Assembly: GCA_038501625.1 (NCBI GenBank)
Contig: JAZAYU010000004.1
Coordinates: 16,572,957 to 16,636,956, forward strand
From: Corbicula japonica
Lineage: Eukaryota > Mollusca > Bivalvia > Venerida > Cyrenidae
Reading direction: 5' to 3'
Length of the DNA stretch: 64,000 nt
In this document: positions 53,156 to 64,000 of the stretch, one piece after another
How the letters are laid out: each line of letters starts with the position of its first letter
Position numbering within the stretch: position 1 is the stretch's first letter
The notes under the pieces: generated by a model
Told to the model about the DNA's origin: nothing
Databases searched by the model: none
Seen by the model: only the letters and a program-made list of their open reading frames with translations
Position numbers and translations under genes: made by a program

Positions 53156-53435
53156 CCCAGGTTTACAACAACATGGAATCGAAGCATAAGAAAGTCTTAA
53201 TATAAATTGATGGGAAGAAGCAAATAAACTTACAACGGACAAACAAAACATACAATATAATTAGTAGACCAGGTGATTCTGCTATTAATCGTTAAACTTG
53301 GGACATCGGAAAGGTCAGAATCACATTCAACACAGATGAATAATTCTTTTAATATGGCAAACTGTCAAAAGTTTTGAAACGGTTCGAGTGAGGCTCTATT
53401 AAGCACACACATCATTCTTGAACCATTTGATCCTT
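53156..53435. repeat. Segmental duplication block B, left part of copy 1
   Basis: Matches 62913-63207: aggtttacaacaacatg, tataaattgatg.gaagaagca, gatgaataattctttt, gtgaggctct, acattcttgaacca. Interrupted by the retroelement at 53436. Confidence 0.85.
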
Positions 53436-54838
53436 ATAGAGTCGCTAACTTTCTTACTGGATAATATTTATGTTAGATTCGGTACCTCTATTTATAAACA
53501 AGTAATAGGCATCCCAATGGGTACTAATTGTGCACCCCTTGTTGCTGATCTGTTTTTATACTGTTATGAAAGAGACTTTATGTTATCTCTTTCTACTGAA
53601 CATCAAGATGATATAATTACAGCTTTTAACAACACCTCGAGGTACCTTGATGATTTATTAAATATAGACAATAACCATTTTCCATTACTGGTTAATAAGA
53701 TTTATCCCAAAGAACTACAACTTAACAAAGCGAACACTTCAGAAAAGCAAGCAAACTTTCTCGATCTAAATCTGTCCATTGAAAATGGTTATGTCACTAC
53801 TAAAATTTATGATAAAAGAGATGATTTTAATTTTAATATAGTAAATTTTCCGTTTTTAGACGGCGATGTTCCCCGTGCAACATCTTATGGGGTTTATATC
53901 TCACAGCTTGTTCGCTTTTCAAGAGCTTGCAACAATGTTAATGATTTCAATGAACGTAATCTTTGCATTACAGAAAAACTCTTAAAACAAGGTTATCGGT
54001 ATCACAAATTAAGGAAAACCTTTTGCAAGTTTTATCGCCGATACCCAGATTTAATTCATAAATACAAATGCAGTTTAAAATCACTTTTGCAACAAGGTAT
54101 TTCACAACCAGTTTTTTATGGTGATTTAATTTATAAACTTAAAAAGATTAAAGGCAGTGTTAATTTCTCCCGGTTATTCGTAAAAACCATCTGTAAATTT
54201 AAAAAGAAAGGTTACCAACATGATATTTTACAGCGCTCTGCAGGCCTGGTGATTAACCCTTCTACAGTTGATCATTATGTTTACCTCTTTGGTTGCACGA
54301 CGGTGGCAGGGGTTTAAGAGTTTATGAAGGTTATTGGGGAAATCTTTTCTTAAAAGAACCTAGAAACTCGATTTGTTTCTTTTATCCCTGTTATCGTGTT
54401 CTTGCTGATTTTACTCCAGGAGCTCTGGTCTCGGTAAGATCATTGAGTACCCCTTTCGGCTTTGCAATGCTCTTAGCTTCTTATGTTTTATATGTTTGTG
54501 TGCTTTTGCATGCAACATTGTTAAGCAGATAAGTGGGTTGGAGTCTTTTCACCAAGACAACTTGTACTTGTTTTGTGATATGAGAACCTGTTGGGGCAAG
54601 TGTGAGGTTGGTGCACCCTAGAACCTGGTTTAAACCCCCAGTGGCAATTTGATTTGCCACTGACCGTTCCAAGGCGGTAACCCCTCGGGTTCTCATTTTT
54701 GTTTATTGTTAGTGGTGTCTTTTTTGAAACTGATTATTTTATTAACCATGCTCTCTCCCCCTCTCTTCTTCTTGACTGTGTGGGGAGGCTGTTTTTTCTG
54801 AATGTGGCGATTCCTGATATGCATATTTCACCTTTTTT
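53436..54838 (+). mobile_element. Penelope-like retroelement, 5'-truncated, RT domain largely intact (copy 2)
   Basis: Open frame 53418-54317; element homology starts at atagagtcgctaac. The product has [30 protein letters not shown] (intact catalytic box), [20 protein letters not shown], and ends STVDHYVYLFGCTTVAGV. It lacks the N-terminal finger motifs seen in copy 1, so it is 5'-truncated, as expected from incomplete reverse transcription. The 3' non-coding part carries tggtgcaccctagaacctgg and ends gcatatttcacctttttt. Inserted within duplication block B, whose other copy lacks it. Not expected to move on its own. Confidence 0.8.
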
Positions 54839-55035
54839 TGAAACACAAACACATAATGTACGGAAGTGGCCCTTGGTGATCTTTTTTGTACCCTTTGCCT
54901 ACCTACCCAGCCACCTAAATACCTTCATGTACTAGCATCACTTGCAAACACGACCAAGCATGTGGAGTAAAAAGCGCTGCTAATGAAGTCGGACAGATAA
55001 CCAATCCGAAGTAAGCAATACGCTTAGGCTGAAGT
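54839..55035. repeat. Segmental duplication block B, right part of copy 1
   Basis: tgaaacacaaacacataatg, tacggaagtggcccttgg, tgtactagcatcacttgcaa, catgtggagtaaa, agtgatggaaca match 63208-63393. Confidence 0.85.
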
Positions 55036-55057
55036 GATGGAACACAGTACTGACTCT

Positions 55058-55127
55058 AACGTTATAAAACTGAGAATGGAAACCAGTCTCAAATCTCAAG
55101 GATCTGATTGGCTAAAATGTCGACTGC
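55058..55127. repeat. Foldback element, half copy
   Basis: acgttataaaactgagaatg, ccagtctcaaatctcaagga, tctgattggctaaaatgtcg; the mirrored half is absent. Confidence 0.75.
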
Positions 55128-55319
55128 GAAAAAATGACTTTCAAAAATGGTGTTTGTTATTGTTGCAATATTTGCACTCACAAAATTATTTGTGTTAAGT
55201 GTTGAAAAAACTACGTTGATTATATGTGAAAATATGTGCGTGTAAAATATAATATGAATTGTACGATATATCACCGCTAAATAATAATTGTTTTTAATAA
55301 TATTCCCGAACAAACATAA

Positions 55320-55449
<130 letters not shown>

Positions 55450-55894
55450 GAAAGAATGATGATAACTTACATTTCGGATTTTGAAATGAACAAATTAAAT
55501 TTAAAGAACGATTTACTTTGTTTGATATTTTCCACTATACGATCATCATAATGTTGTAAAGCCGAAGTGGCTCAGTACTCTAAATACGACAGCAGGAACA
55601 TTATCAAGGAATTGATTTCCCGCTTAATCTAACATTATTTTCCTCACTTATCGTCTTGTCTTCTCAATTGAAAATCTTATAGTATCTTCCTGTTTTAGGC
55701 TTTCTTATCACAGAACACATAAACACATTGTCTTTTCACTTAAACTACTTTAGAATTGCTTTTTTTAGAATTGCTATTTTTCTTTAAACATTGTATCAAG
55801 TGACGCAATGTTTCTCTTAATACACTAATGCGAACAGAACGGAAGTTCGCAAACATCGCTTAACTAGTAGACTAAGAAAAGCGCATTTTGATGC

Positions 55895-56046
55895 CTTGTG
55901 CCAAAGGTTATAAAACTGAGCATGGAAACCAGTCTCAAATCTCAAGCATCTGATTGGCTGAAATGGCGACTGGTCGCCATTTCAGCCAATCGGATGCTTG
56001 AGATTTGAGACTGGTTTCCAATCTCAGCTTATAACCTTCAGCCTTG
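55895..56046. repeat. Foldback element, near-perfect palindrome
   Basis: ttgtgccaaaggttataaaa ... cgactggtcgccatttcagc ... cagcttataaccttcagccttgg; centre near 55973. The two outer tips differ (ttgtgcc versus cagccttgg), as in other full copies. Confidence 0.9.
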
Positions 56047-56425
56047 GTTCCTACGAAACTCACGGTTTATAAAGATTTCTTCAATACTTTATAACGTTAA
56101 TTTCTGCAGCTTAAATACTGATGACGTCTTAACGCACCACCTTTATCTTGACGTTGTCGTTTCATGGCGTATATGACAGAAGTGTTTTCTGGACGAATTA
56201 TGGGTCATAACGTAGTAATATTTAACTATTACTTGATAACCTTTACAACGTACATCTATTCCGACCCAAAAGAATAATGGGCCAGGCATCAAATAGACGT
56301 TTACAGCGAATGTTGAGTACCATGTGGTCCGGCTTCATATATAGGTTGTTAGCGAACGTTAAGTACCAGCTCAATGTTATATATAGATGAGATCGATGAG
56401 TTGGTGTTTTCTTTTAATCAAAATA

Positions 56426-58305
56426 CGAGGGGTGATCCAAAATTTCGCGGAAAAATGCTCTTATTTTCTTAAATTTATAAATAGAGCAGTGAAATTTACC
56501 GCAATGTGGATATATCTACACTGAACAACTTTTCTAAGTACACACTTTTTTCCTCCCGATATTTTTCATATTTGTTAGAACGAAATTGCAACTGCTATAC
56601 CTATCATATGACAGTAAAATCGTTATTTTACAAAGTTTAGTTATCGGCTTCCGTAATGAACGTGCATTTCGAAGACTGGAGCAGTTCTAAACCAAGGGAA
56701 CTTAAATTCTGAGGAATATCTGCGACAAGTCTTTTTTTCGTTTGTCCTTCCACACCTTTAAGCAATTTAAACCTGGTTGTGGTCTGAACTTGGAAGGCGC
56801 TTACGAAAAGGGCTAGGATTTTCCCAAAGTTTCGTCTGCATTACCTCCATGACATGATGGTGGTCTTACGCGTTCTTGACTGAATTTGTATTCTGTGGGT
56901 GCCAGTATTCTAAATGATTGTGAGCAGTCAGTTATCTGTCATTTTGAATATTTGTTTCTTTAATAAATCAGTTAGTATTTATTTCATGTTTATTGGAAGT
57001 TTCAGAGCAAAAACTCAATTATCAAGCCAGTAGTGCCACGATGTGAATGTGCATACTTAGAAAAGTTTTTAAGTGTATTACCTATTGATTTACTTAGTAA
57101 CAGTCTTAAGTCTGCAAAGTGGAACATGTTATGGTTTCCATAGTTACGTTACCAACGTCATTTCGGCCCAAATTTTGGTTATTTCCAACAGAAAAAAGTT
57201 TAAAACATGACGTATATTAAACTTCATTTTCAACATATGTCAACCAAATTACATCTAACGTTTCTGCCATTATCTGGCATGACGTCAGTATCATCAAAAC
57301 GAACGTTGACGTCTGAAATGTAAACATAACGTGTGTTCTGTGTTAAAAGGTGCTAAAATGAATGTTGAGCAACGATCAGCCATTAAAAATTCTTTGTGCA
57401 TTCGACTTTCAAATAAGAAAACTATTGAACAGATCAGCAAAGTCTACCGGAAAGCTGAAGTAAAGAAAACAGCAATCTACAAATGGTATAAACATGAGCG
57501 AAGCGGCGGTCCAGCGTCCAAGACGTTATTAAACGTCTCCGTCAAGGACTTGCTCGGTAACGATAGGCGCATCACTAACTATACGAGAACTACTGACAGA
57601 ACATATTGAGGTTATGGAACTCTATTCAGGATAATTCACGATCATCTAAATATGCGTAGTATCTATGCAACATGGATACCGAAACTGTTGACTGATGTTC
57701 GGTAGCGAATAATAATGGGTTCTTCTTGTGAATGGTGTTTGAAGAGGTTCGAACAGAAAGGAGTGGATCTCATAAGCAGCATAGTTACTGTTGATGATAC
57801 CTAGATTAGTTTGTATACTCGTGGGACAAAGGCTCAAACCTCGATGTGGAAGGCCCTAGGCTCATCGTCTCCTAAATGGTTCAAGCTAGGCCAGACCCCG
57901 ATTAAACATTACCCTTGTGGAACTCACTTTGATGATGTTAGTCAACTTTCGACTTCAGCACAGGTCGCAGTTCGAACATGAAGCCAGAAACATTTAAAAA
58001 TGATTTGTAGAGTCATGGATAGACCGCTGCTTAAAGTGTATTTCGTATAAAGAAGAGTATTTTAAAATGGATTAAATGGTTGGTTTGAACTGTTTGCATG
58101 TGCAGGTTCGTTGACGTTGACGTCAATATAATGTTGGGCCGGCATTCTTTCAGTGGCGTTACTATAGTGACGGTAACTATGCATGTATAAAAGTTAGAAA
58201 AATGAAAATTTGTAATCAAATTAGAATTATGTTAATTTCTCTTCTGTGCAATTTTCTGCAGTAACAGTACTACAATGTATAATAAACAATTTAGAACACT
58301 CCTCG
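56426..58305 (+). mobile_element. Mariner-type DNA transposon, full-length but dead
   Basis: Ends cgaggggtgatccaaaattt (left) and, inverted on the right, cgaggagtgttctaaattgt, flanked by TA on both sides (56424-56425 and 58306-58307). Length about 1.88 kb. Encloses the transposase remnant at 57358-57960. Confidence 0.85.
57358..57960 (+). pseudogene. Mariner-type transposase pseudogene
   Basis: Opens MNVEQRSAIKNSLCIRLSNK, an HTH_48-like N-terminal domain with YKWYKHERSGG. Frameshifts follow near 57590. Later frames give LLTEHI-like, NMRSIYATWIPKLLTD, SSCEWCLKRFEQKGVDLISS and IVTVDDT, which holds the first catalytic aspartate, but is followed at once by a stop (57801-57803) where mariner transposases have a tryptophan. 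Further on TKAQTSMWKALGSSSPKWFK. Stops and shifts show it is inactive. Confidence 0.85.
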
Positions 58306-58597
58306 TATATGCGAATTTAAAGTTTATTGTTGTAAGCAGTTATAGAAAGAGTGTACATGTAGTAAGATACATTGTTAAGATAGTTATTTTTGGCGGAATA
58401 TTGAAGATTGTGTTGTGTTTACAAATATTGGCGATAGCGTGACTTGATTTTGGCGCGTGAATGTGACCTATATATGATGGTTCTTTGTTCACAATTGTTT
58501 CTGATGTCGAAATTGACGGTTATAGTGAGGTTTTTGGTTTACAAGGAGAATGTGATTTCGTGTCCTTAAAGTAAATAATGATTGTATAACCCTTTTT

Positions 58598-58985
58598 GTG
58601 GGTCTTTTTCTGTTGTTCAGAATAATTTGGTTTGAGGTGGTATTGCAGTTTGACTCACCCCTCGCCCCTTGGTTTACATGCTGTGTGTCTGAATATAGAT
58701 TGTTAGAAAATGTTCATCCTGAAAGTACCAAAAAAATTACCATGAAGGGCAGTTTTGAAAGGTTGTTGAGTTCATCTAGAGCAAATTCATTGTAATTAGT
58801 TGCTCTGATAATTTCCTACTTCCTGGCAACTCCTTGATGAAAATTAAATTTTGGTGTAACTGTCCACAAAGTGCAAGGTGTAACATTATCTTCAGCAGCT
58901 GTTGATATTGGGAAAACGATATTCCAAGGAGGAATGGATCACATAGCTCTCATTAGAGTATCTACTTACGAAAATCTACAATGAC
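58598..58985 (+). pseudogene. PIF1/Helitron-type helicase fragment
   Basis: In the frame starting near 58847 the translation reads FGVTVHKVQGVTLSSAAVDI, GKTIFQGGMDHIALIRVSTY and ENLQ. This matches the terminal motifs of PIF1-family helicases (xHKxQGxTL ... VALSRVR), as found in Helitrons. The upstream frame 58598-58795 (VVLQFDSPLAPW...) may be the preceding part, separated by a frame break. No RepHel nuclease or Helitron end recognised. Confidence 0.6.
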
Positions 58986-59944
58986 GATAATGAAAAATCA
59001 GTTACATTTACGAAATTGAGTGCTCTTGACGATCCAATACACTCCTCCTTGTTCGACCATCGATTAAAAAGAAAATTATCAAACTAAACAAAATTAACAT
59101 TCATTTGTGCAAAGTTTCGTTGAACGGCATTGAACGGCATTTTGCAAGGAGGAGTGAAGTAAATCTTTAAAATTTGAGGAATTACTTTGTATCCTAAAAT
59201 GAATACATATCAATACACATAGTCTTGGCAATTCTTTATCATAATGCATGTTACCAAAGCAACCATCTCTTCCACTATTTTCCAGCTAAAGTAAGGTGTT
59301 GGTTTAAAATGAATTCAGAAAACTTTTTTAAGACCAATTCTGTTAACAACTTCCGGGTGTTATCTTATTAGTGTTTCATCAGTGTGGTGATATAGTCAAT
59401 CTAAATGCGTATAATAAGTTTTGTAATTTAAGATTAAGCTGAAGGGATTTAGTCGCCTAAACGTGTGTTGTAGTTTACCAGAAATATGAATAATCCGTAC
59501 TTAAATGCTGACCTCCATCATTTGTATTATTTTCACACGATCTTTGTCGAACGCACTCATTTTCCACACGTTAATTTTAACAAAATAAGTAATTAAAGAG
59601 AGACAATTAAGTTAGGAAAAAAACTCTATGATACAGCTTTATTACGTACCTTCTTACAGTCGTTGCAAGCTTTAAGAAATAGATTTAAAACACATGCTGT
59701 CTCTATTTAAGAAAAGCGTTTATTTAATTCCCATTTGTATTCATACAAGAAAACTTATCATTTGGTCAATAAGTATAAAATTAGTACCGTAATATTTGGG
59801 ACTGCTTGTGGTGTTTAATCGTGCTAAAGACTATAGTTTTCATAAATTTTGTTTTGGGTTTACAAAGGTTATACTATATTAATACTTCCTCCTCTTAATA
59901 GTTGTAATTTGGCGGACTTGTTATAATATGCAGACCGTTTGTTA
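58986..59944. other. Intergenic sequence
   Basis: AT-rich; nothing recognised. Confidence 0.4.
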
Positions 59945-60440
59945 ACCAGGTTTTTTAAGAAAATTCCCGGTTAATAAATTGGGGTATGTCGGTCGGCGGG
60001 CGGGCGGGCAACAACATTCTGTTAAGTGTTTTGTAAAACTTGTGTTTTTTTTCAGTAACCGTTGAAGGTAGAGCTTTGACCTAAACATAGTTGTCAGACA
60101 TTACAGTTCCAGTTATTAGGACAAGTTTCAAAGTGTCAAGGTCACTGTTGCTAAAAATAGAAACTCGGTTTCGGCATAATAAATATAGTTCGCTTTAACC
60201 TATTGAAATCAAACTTAGAGTGTTGGTAGCTTTTATTAAGATGCAACTTGGAATTGGTTTTTAGATTCTGTGATCAAGGTCAAGGTCACTGTTGCTGAAT
60301 AGAAATTCAATTTCCGTGCAATAACTTGAGTAAGCTGTTTGAGTAACATCAAACTTGATGTGTGGATAGCTTATATCAAGATGCAACTAAATTCTGCTCT
60401 GATGTCTATGTTTATTAATCGGTCGTTGAAAACCTGGTTT
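59945..60440. repeat. Dispersed element with ~165-bp internal repeats and aaccaggttt ends
   Basis: Begins aaccaggttttttaag and ends aaaacctggttt. The interior has two diverged units with caaggtcactgttgctgaat, aataacttgagtaagctg, atcaaacttgatgtgtggat and tatcaagatgcaacta. A run gtcggcgggcgggcgggca follows the left end. Confidence 0.65.
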
Positions 60441-60499
60441 CATCGTATTGCGGTGCGTCTTGTTTAAATCCTGTATAAGAGTTGTCTCTTTTAACATAA

Positions 60500-60810
60500 T
60501 TTGGGGTTGTCCCGGCTAACTCATTCGGTAGCGTTGTCAAAATTGCAGGGCTAGGCGCTGACGCCGTGAAGGTGAAGGTACAAACGCTTTTTGTGTATTG
60601 TGGCGGCCTTAAAATTCTCCCCGTGCATATAGTCAGGACTATTTACAATAAAATAATCCGTTACATATGTCATACAGTGATGATAACATTTATCAGGGTT
60701 GTCCGATCAACCTTTTTGTGGTTAGCTGAGTCGGTAGCGTTGTCGGAACCGCATGGCTGGGCACTGTGAGCGTGACGGCGAGGATTCGCTTCCCAATAAA
60801 GGAAATATCT
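60500..60810 (+). repeat. tRNA-derived SINE-like repeat, two heads
   Basis: gtcccggctaactcattcgg (60511-) and ggttagctgagtcggtagcg (60720-) are A-box-like; gaggattcgcttcccaataa is a B-box-like end. The linker has tgtggcggccttaaaa, catatagtcaggact, gatgataacatttatcaggg. Confidence 0.6.
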
Positions 60811-61394
60811 TATGATTAGACTCGAAGTTTATTGTTGTATTTGATGCATTTATATTCGGCCAGGAACAATTAAAACGAGGTAAACAGTTGGTTCCCTTTA
60901 GAATCAAAGAAATTCTGTTTCAATTAAGTCAGCTTAAGTCAGATTTTAAATTTAACAATATGTGTTTTTAAGCGTTTAGTGTTTGAAGAAACAGACTGAG
61001 TGGTAAACTGTAGAACATAACATGGTTTTAAGCCATGTATTAGTTATGTGTTTTCTAATGATCTCTTGAACGCGCTAATTCTTTAAATTACTTTTAACGA
61101 TTTTGTAATGTTTATTTTAAATTTTAATAATTTTATATGCACTGCCACGTGCTTCCGTTTCCTTCCTTCTTGATTAAGTGTGTTTTTAACGTGATTATTT
61201 CTTGATGGCGTTATTTCCTTTTCAATCATAGAACGCCAACGTACTGTATATATTTCGTTAGATATACATGTTAAATGTGTAACAACCTATTCATTAGACA
61301 GATTAGAAAATAAACAATTCACGGGTCATATTTTCCCATCTTAAGTTTTCTTATCATGACATTTTGTTCTTGCGATATGGTTTTACAAAACGAC

Positions 61395-62545
61395 AATAAT
61401 AATTCCTATCACAAGACGTTATTTCAATGGCAATGTAATATTAACTTTCTTTGAAAATAATTCTTTAAATGAGCTTATACTTAGATTTACACATGTATAC
61501 AGTGATCACTTTAATCATAACCTAAATCGTTTTCTGCATATATCTGCTTATATGGCGACCAGCTTGAATAAAAAAAGTAGAGATTTTCAGGAAGTATCTA
61601 AATATATCTAAAATTACTTATCATGCCACTCGAAACACGTGTGACATGTTCCGGGATTTGTCACAAAGCAGCCTGTTTCCTTTAACTTCTCTACTACATG
61701 TATTACTCACATTGAGAGCAACTGTTGGCGTTATGGGACTTTTCTTATTTTAACGTATTGCTTGTCAATATGTTGTTAAGTGTCTGTAGTCGACATGGCA
61801 TAATTTGAAATACGATGATTATTAAACTTAAGTCATCATTTTAGGCAGAGAAAACATCTGATAACCGGAATGTTATTATATGACATTCGATCAAGCAAGA
61901 GATCCCCCAGCGAGATACTGGGGCACTCGCCTTACAGCAGCCGAATCGTAAGTCACCGGTTTGAATCGTTAATTGATAACATGAACGGGAGTTATTTTGT
62001 ATAAAAATCCGATTCTATACCTTTACAAATTAACTATTGCGCTAATTTGAAACAGATATTTACACATTAATAAATTGTAAACCCTTTGCGTCAATGAGGT
62101 CATGGGTTTTTCTTAAAGCTACAGTGTCTTAAAATAAGATTTATCAAATATTGTTTAATCAATCGTTTTCGTTGGAATACAAATGATAATGTTTATGAAT
62201 TAAGAGTATATCAAAAAGATGCACAAAACGCACAAATTTATTATTTGTTTTGTGCATATTTTTCAAAGCCTCATAGAATTTATAAAAGGAAGATCAATAA
62301 TTTAAAAATTAAATTTAAAAGAACATGATAAGCATTTGACGACGAAATAACGAAATTTACACCGGCGTAAAATTATGAAAACAGCAGGGCCTCTTTAAGC
62401 TTCAAGCGGAACTCAAACAAGGATATGTTTTAGTTTATTTCTCTATATCTATTCCACTGTCTTGTTCAAAAGCATTCGCTGAAGGCTTAAAATGTATACA
62501 GTTATTGTTTGTGTTTTCCTTATCACAGCAGGTATGTGTATCTTT
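61395..62545 (+). repeat. Segmental duplication block A, copy 2
   Basis: Diverged copy of 45905-47060 containing the upstream region and first exon of the small secreted-protein gene. Confidence 0.85.
62492..62531 (+). pseudogene. Duplicated first exon of the small secreted-protein gene
   Basis: ATG TAT ACA GTT ATT ..., encoding MYTVIVCVFLITA, then donor cag|gtatgt. Two changes relative to 47001-47040 at the protein level. Exons 2-3 are not found: block B of the duplication begins only 380 bases later and a SINE-like unit fills the gap. Probably a truncated copy, unless it splices to an exon beyond the window. Confidence 0.7.
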
Positions 62546-62594
62546 ATTTAAATGTCACAGTTACAAGTTTAAGATACAAATTTGCATTTTGTTT

Positions 62595-62860
62595 GAAATC
62601 ATATTGCCTCTGCCTGGAAGCGAACCCGCACCGTCACGCCGACAGCGCCTAGCCCTGCAATTCCGACAACGCAACAAATTGAGCAAACCGGGACAATCCC
62701 CCTCCCCCCCAAAAGGTTGATCGGATAGCCATTATATACGTTACCATCACTGCATGACATAGGTGACTGATTATTTTACTGATAACAGTACTGACTATAT
62801 GTAAGGGGAGACTTTCTACGGCCGCCACATTGTACACATAGCGCTACTGTGAATTTCAAA
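62595..62860 (-). repeat. tRNA-derived SINE-like repeat, antisense, most complete unit
   Basis: Minus strand: cacagtagcgctatgtgtac, tgtggcggccgtagaaagtc, tatagtcagtactgttatca, ctatccgatcaacctttt, then the tRNA-like part with ggcgctgtcggcgtgacggt and gcgggttcgcttccaggcag. A C run at 62698-62710 lies at the junction. Confidence 0.65.
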
Positions 62861-62912
62861 TGATATTGAAGAAAAAATGTTTTAGTTTTATTTTTTTAGA
62901 CGCACTAATAGT

Positions 62913-63393
62913 CCGAGGTTTACAACAACATGAAATCTAAGCAGATAACGTTTTGATGAGTGAGTTTCAATATAAATTGATGAGAAGAAGCAGAAAAGCC
63001 TTCAACAGACAAACGAAACATTTAAGTAGACCAGTGTGATACGGTTATTGCTCGTTAAACTCGGGATATCGGAAAGTTCATTATCACATTCAATATAGAT
63101 GAATAATTCTTTTGATATGGTAAACTGTCAAACGTGTTTGAAACGTTTTTGAACGGTTCAAGTGAGGCTCTGTGAGGCACACACAACATTCTTGAACCAC
63201 TTTGCCCTTGAAACACACACATAATGTACGGAAGTGGCCCTTGGTCATCTTTTTGTACCCTCCTGCCTACCTGCCCAGCTACATACATGCACTAGCATCA
63301 CTTGCAAACAGGACAAAAGCATGTGGAGTAAATGAACTCGGAAAGATAACCGAATAGACGCAAGTCGTAAGCTTGGACTGAGTGATGGAACAT
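62913..63393. repeat. Segmental duplication block B, copy 2 (empty site)
   Basis: Continuous across ttcttgaaccactttgccct|tgaaacacacacataatg, the position where copy 1 carries the Penelope-like element. Confidence 0.85.
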
Positions 63394-63624
63394 TGAACAA
63401 TTATCTCTTGAATCTCATCGTGTAATCTAAGTACTAAAAGAAATCACTCTCATCAATAGATTATTTAAAACTTTGTATTAGTTTTCTAACGGTTTGAAAA
63501 TTCCGGTATCGGTGAAGAAAACAGAAAATTTGTGCTGTATAATTATGTTTTACAAGCTTGATATGAATATAGGTTATGTAATAATCTCTTTACTGCACCA
63601 ACTTGTAGTTTTCATGTAAAAGCC

Positions 63625-63860
63625 TTGGGGGAAAGTTTGAGGTTGGTGCCTTCTAGAACCTTGTTAAAGCCTTAAGTGATAAAATTCTTTGCCACTGACC
63701 GTTCCAAAGCGGTAACCCTACCAGGTTCATATTTTCGTTACTAATTTGTTGCCTTTTTGAAATTGATCATATAATGAACCTTTAAGTTACCTTTACCCTC
63801 TTCTTATTGATTTTGTGGGCTGCTTATTGATTTTTGTGGGAAGAATGCGATTTCTGAGTT
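63625..63860 (+). mobile_element. Penelope-like element, degenerate 3' fragment
   Basis: gtttgaggttggtgccttct, agaaccttgttaaagcc, ttgccactgaccgttccaaa, gcggtaaccctaccaggttc, tttttgaaattgatca follow 54598-54745 in order, with many substitutions. Confidence 0.7.
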
Positions 63861-64000
63861 ACTGCTGTCGATATCCATATTTTACTATTTAATATGAGAA
63901 ATATTGACCTTACATACTTACGCTATCAAAAATATGTAACAATTCTTATCCTGTATAATGATTTAAGCAGGACTAACATCAACTGTTTGCCACAAGCTCC

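Noticed and set aside
55562..55630. tRNA-like start gccgaagtggctcagtac
   Set aside because: No matching B box or closable acceptor stem follows.

Overview
This is an animal (eukaryotic) genomic window: AT-rich, with genes split by phase-consistent GT-AG introns, AATAAA signals and many transposable-element remnants. The gene families, the repeat types (foldback elements, Penelope-like retroelement pieces, tRNA-derived SINE-like units) and the intron sizes fit a lophotrochozoan, most likely a bivalve mollusc. That assignment is inference; no species-specific marker was identified.

Layout. (1) 230-22946, + strand: 3' two thirds of a T-type voltage-gated calcium channel gene (Cav3 / CACNA1G-H-I family), from the II-III linker through domains III and IV to the stop codon. 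Twenty exons join in frame into 1,564 codons plus stop; upstream exons lie outside the window. The introns hold a Penelope-like element, foldback elements and two minisatellites, one of them an amplified copy of the domain IV S4 exon end and its splice donor. (2) 26950-33554, - strand: a complete 194-residue Rho-family GTPase in six exons, with a CAII prenylation box and substitutions at the three classic catalytic glycine/glutamine positions. One intron carries a 3.36-kb transposon with very long inverted repeats. (3) 35823-42098, + strand: a complete FUT10/FUT11-type fucosyltransferase (GT10) in six coding exons, 478 residues. It is divergent from the Rho gene, with about 2.3 kb between them. 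(4) 47001-49376, + strand: a three-exon gene for a small acidic secreted, possibly GPI-anchored protein with ETDNND repeats. Its promoter and first exon are duplicated at 61395-62545, where exons 2-3 are missing. (5) About 49.4-64 kb is gene-poor and repeat-rich. It holds 446-bp direct repeats bracketing 1.7 kb, a Penelope-like copy with a paralogous empty site in the same window, a GA microsatellite, a dead full-length mariner with both ends, a PIF1/Helitron-type helicase scrap and SINE-like units.

The three recognised genes have no obvious shared pathway: membrane calcium entry, atypical Rho signalling, and secretory-pathway fucosylation. The most distinctive signals are the splice-site-derived minisatellite inside the channel voltage-sensor region, the atypical Rho protein, the foldback family whose arms change from copy to copy, and the segmental duplication that dates the retroelement insertion. 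Exon borders were read by eye from reading frame, splice consensus and family similarity; no alignment program was run.
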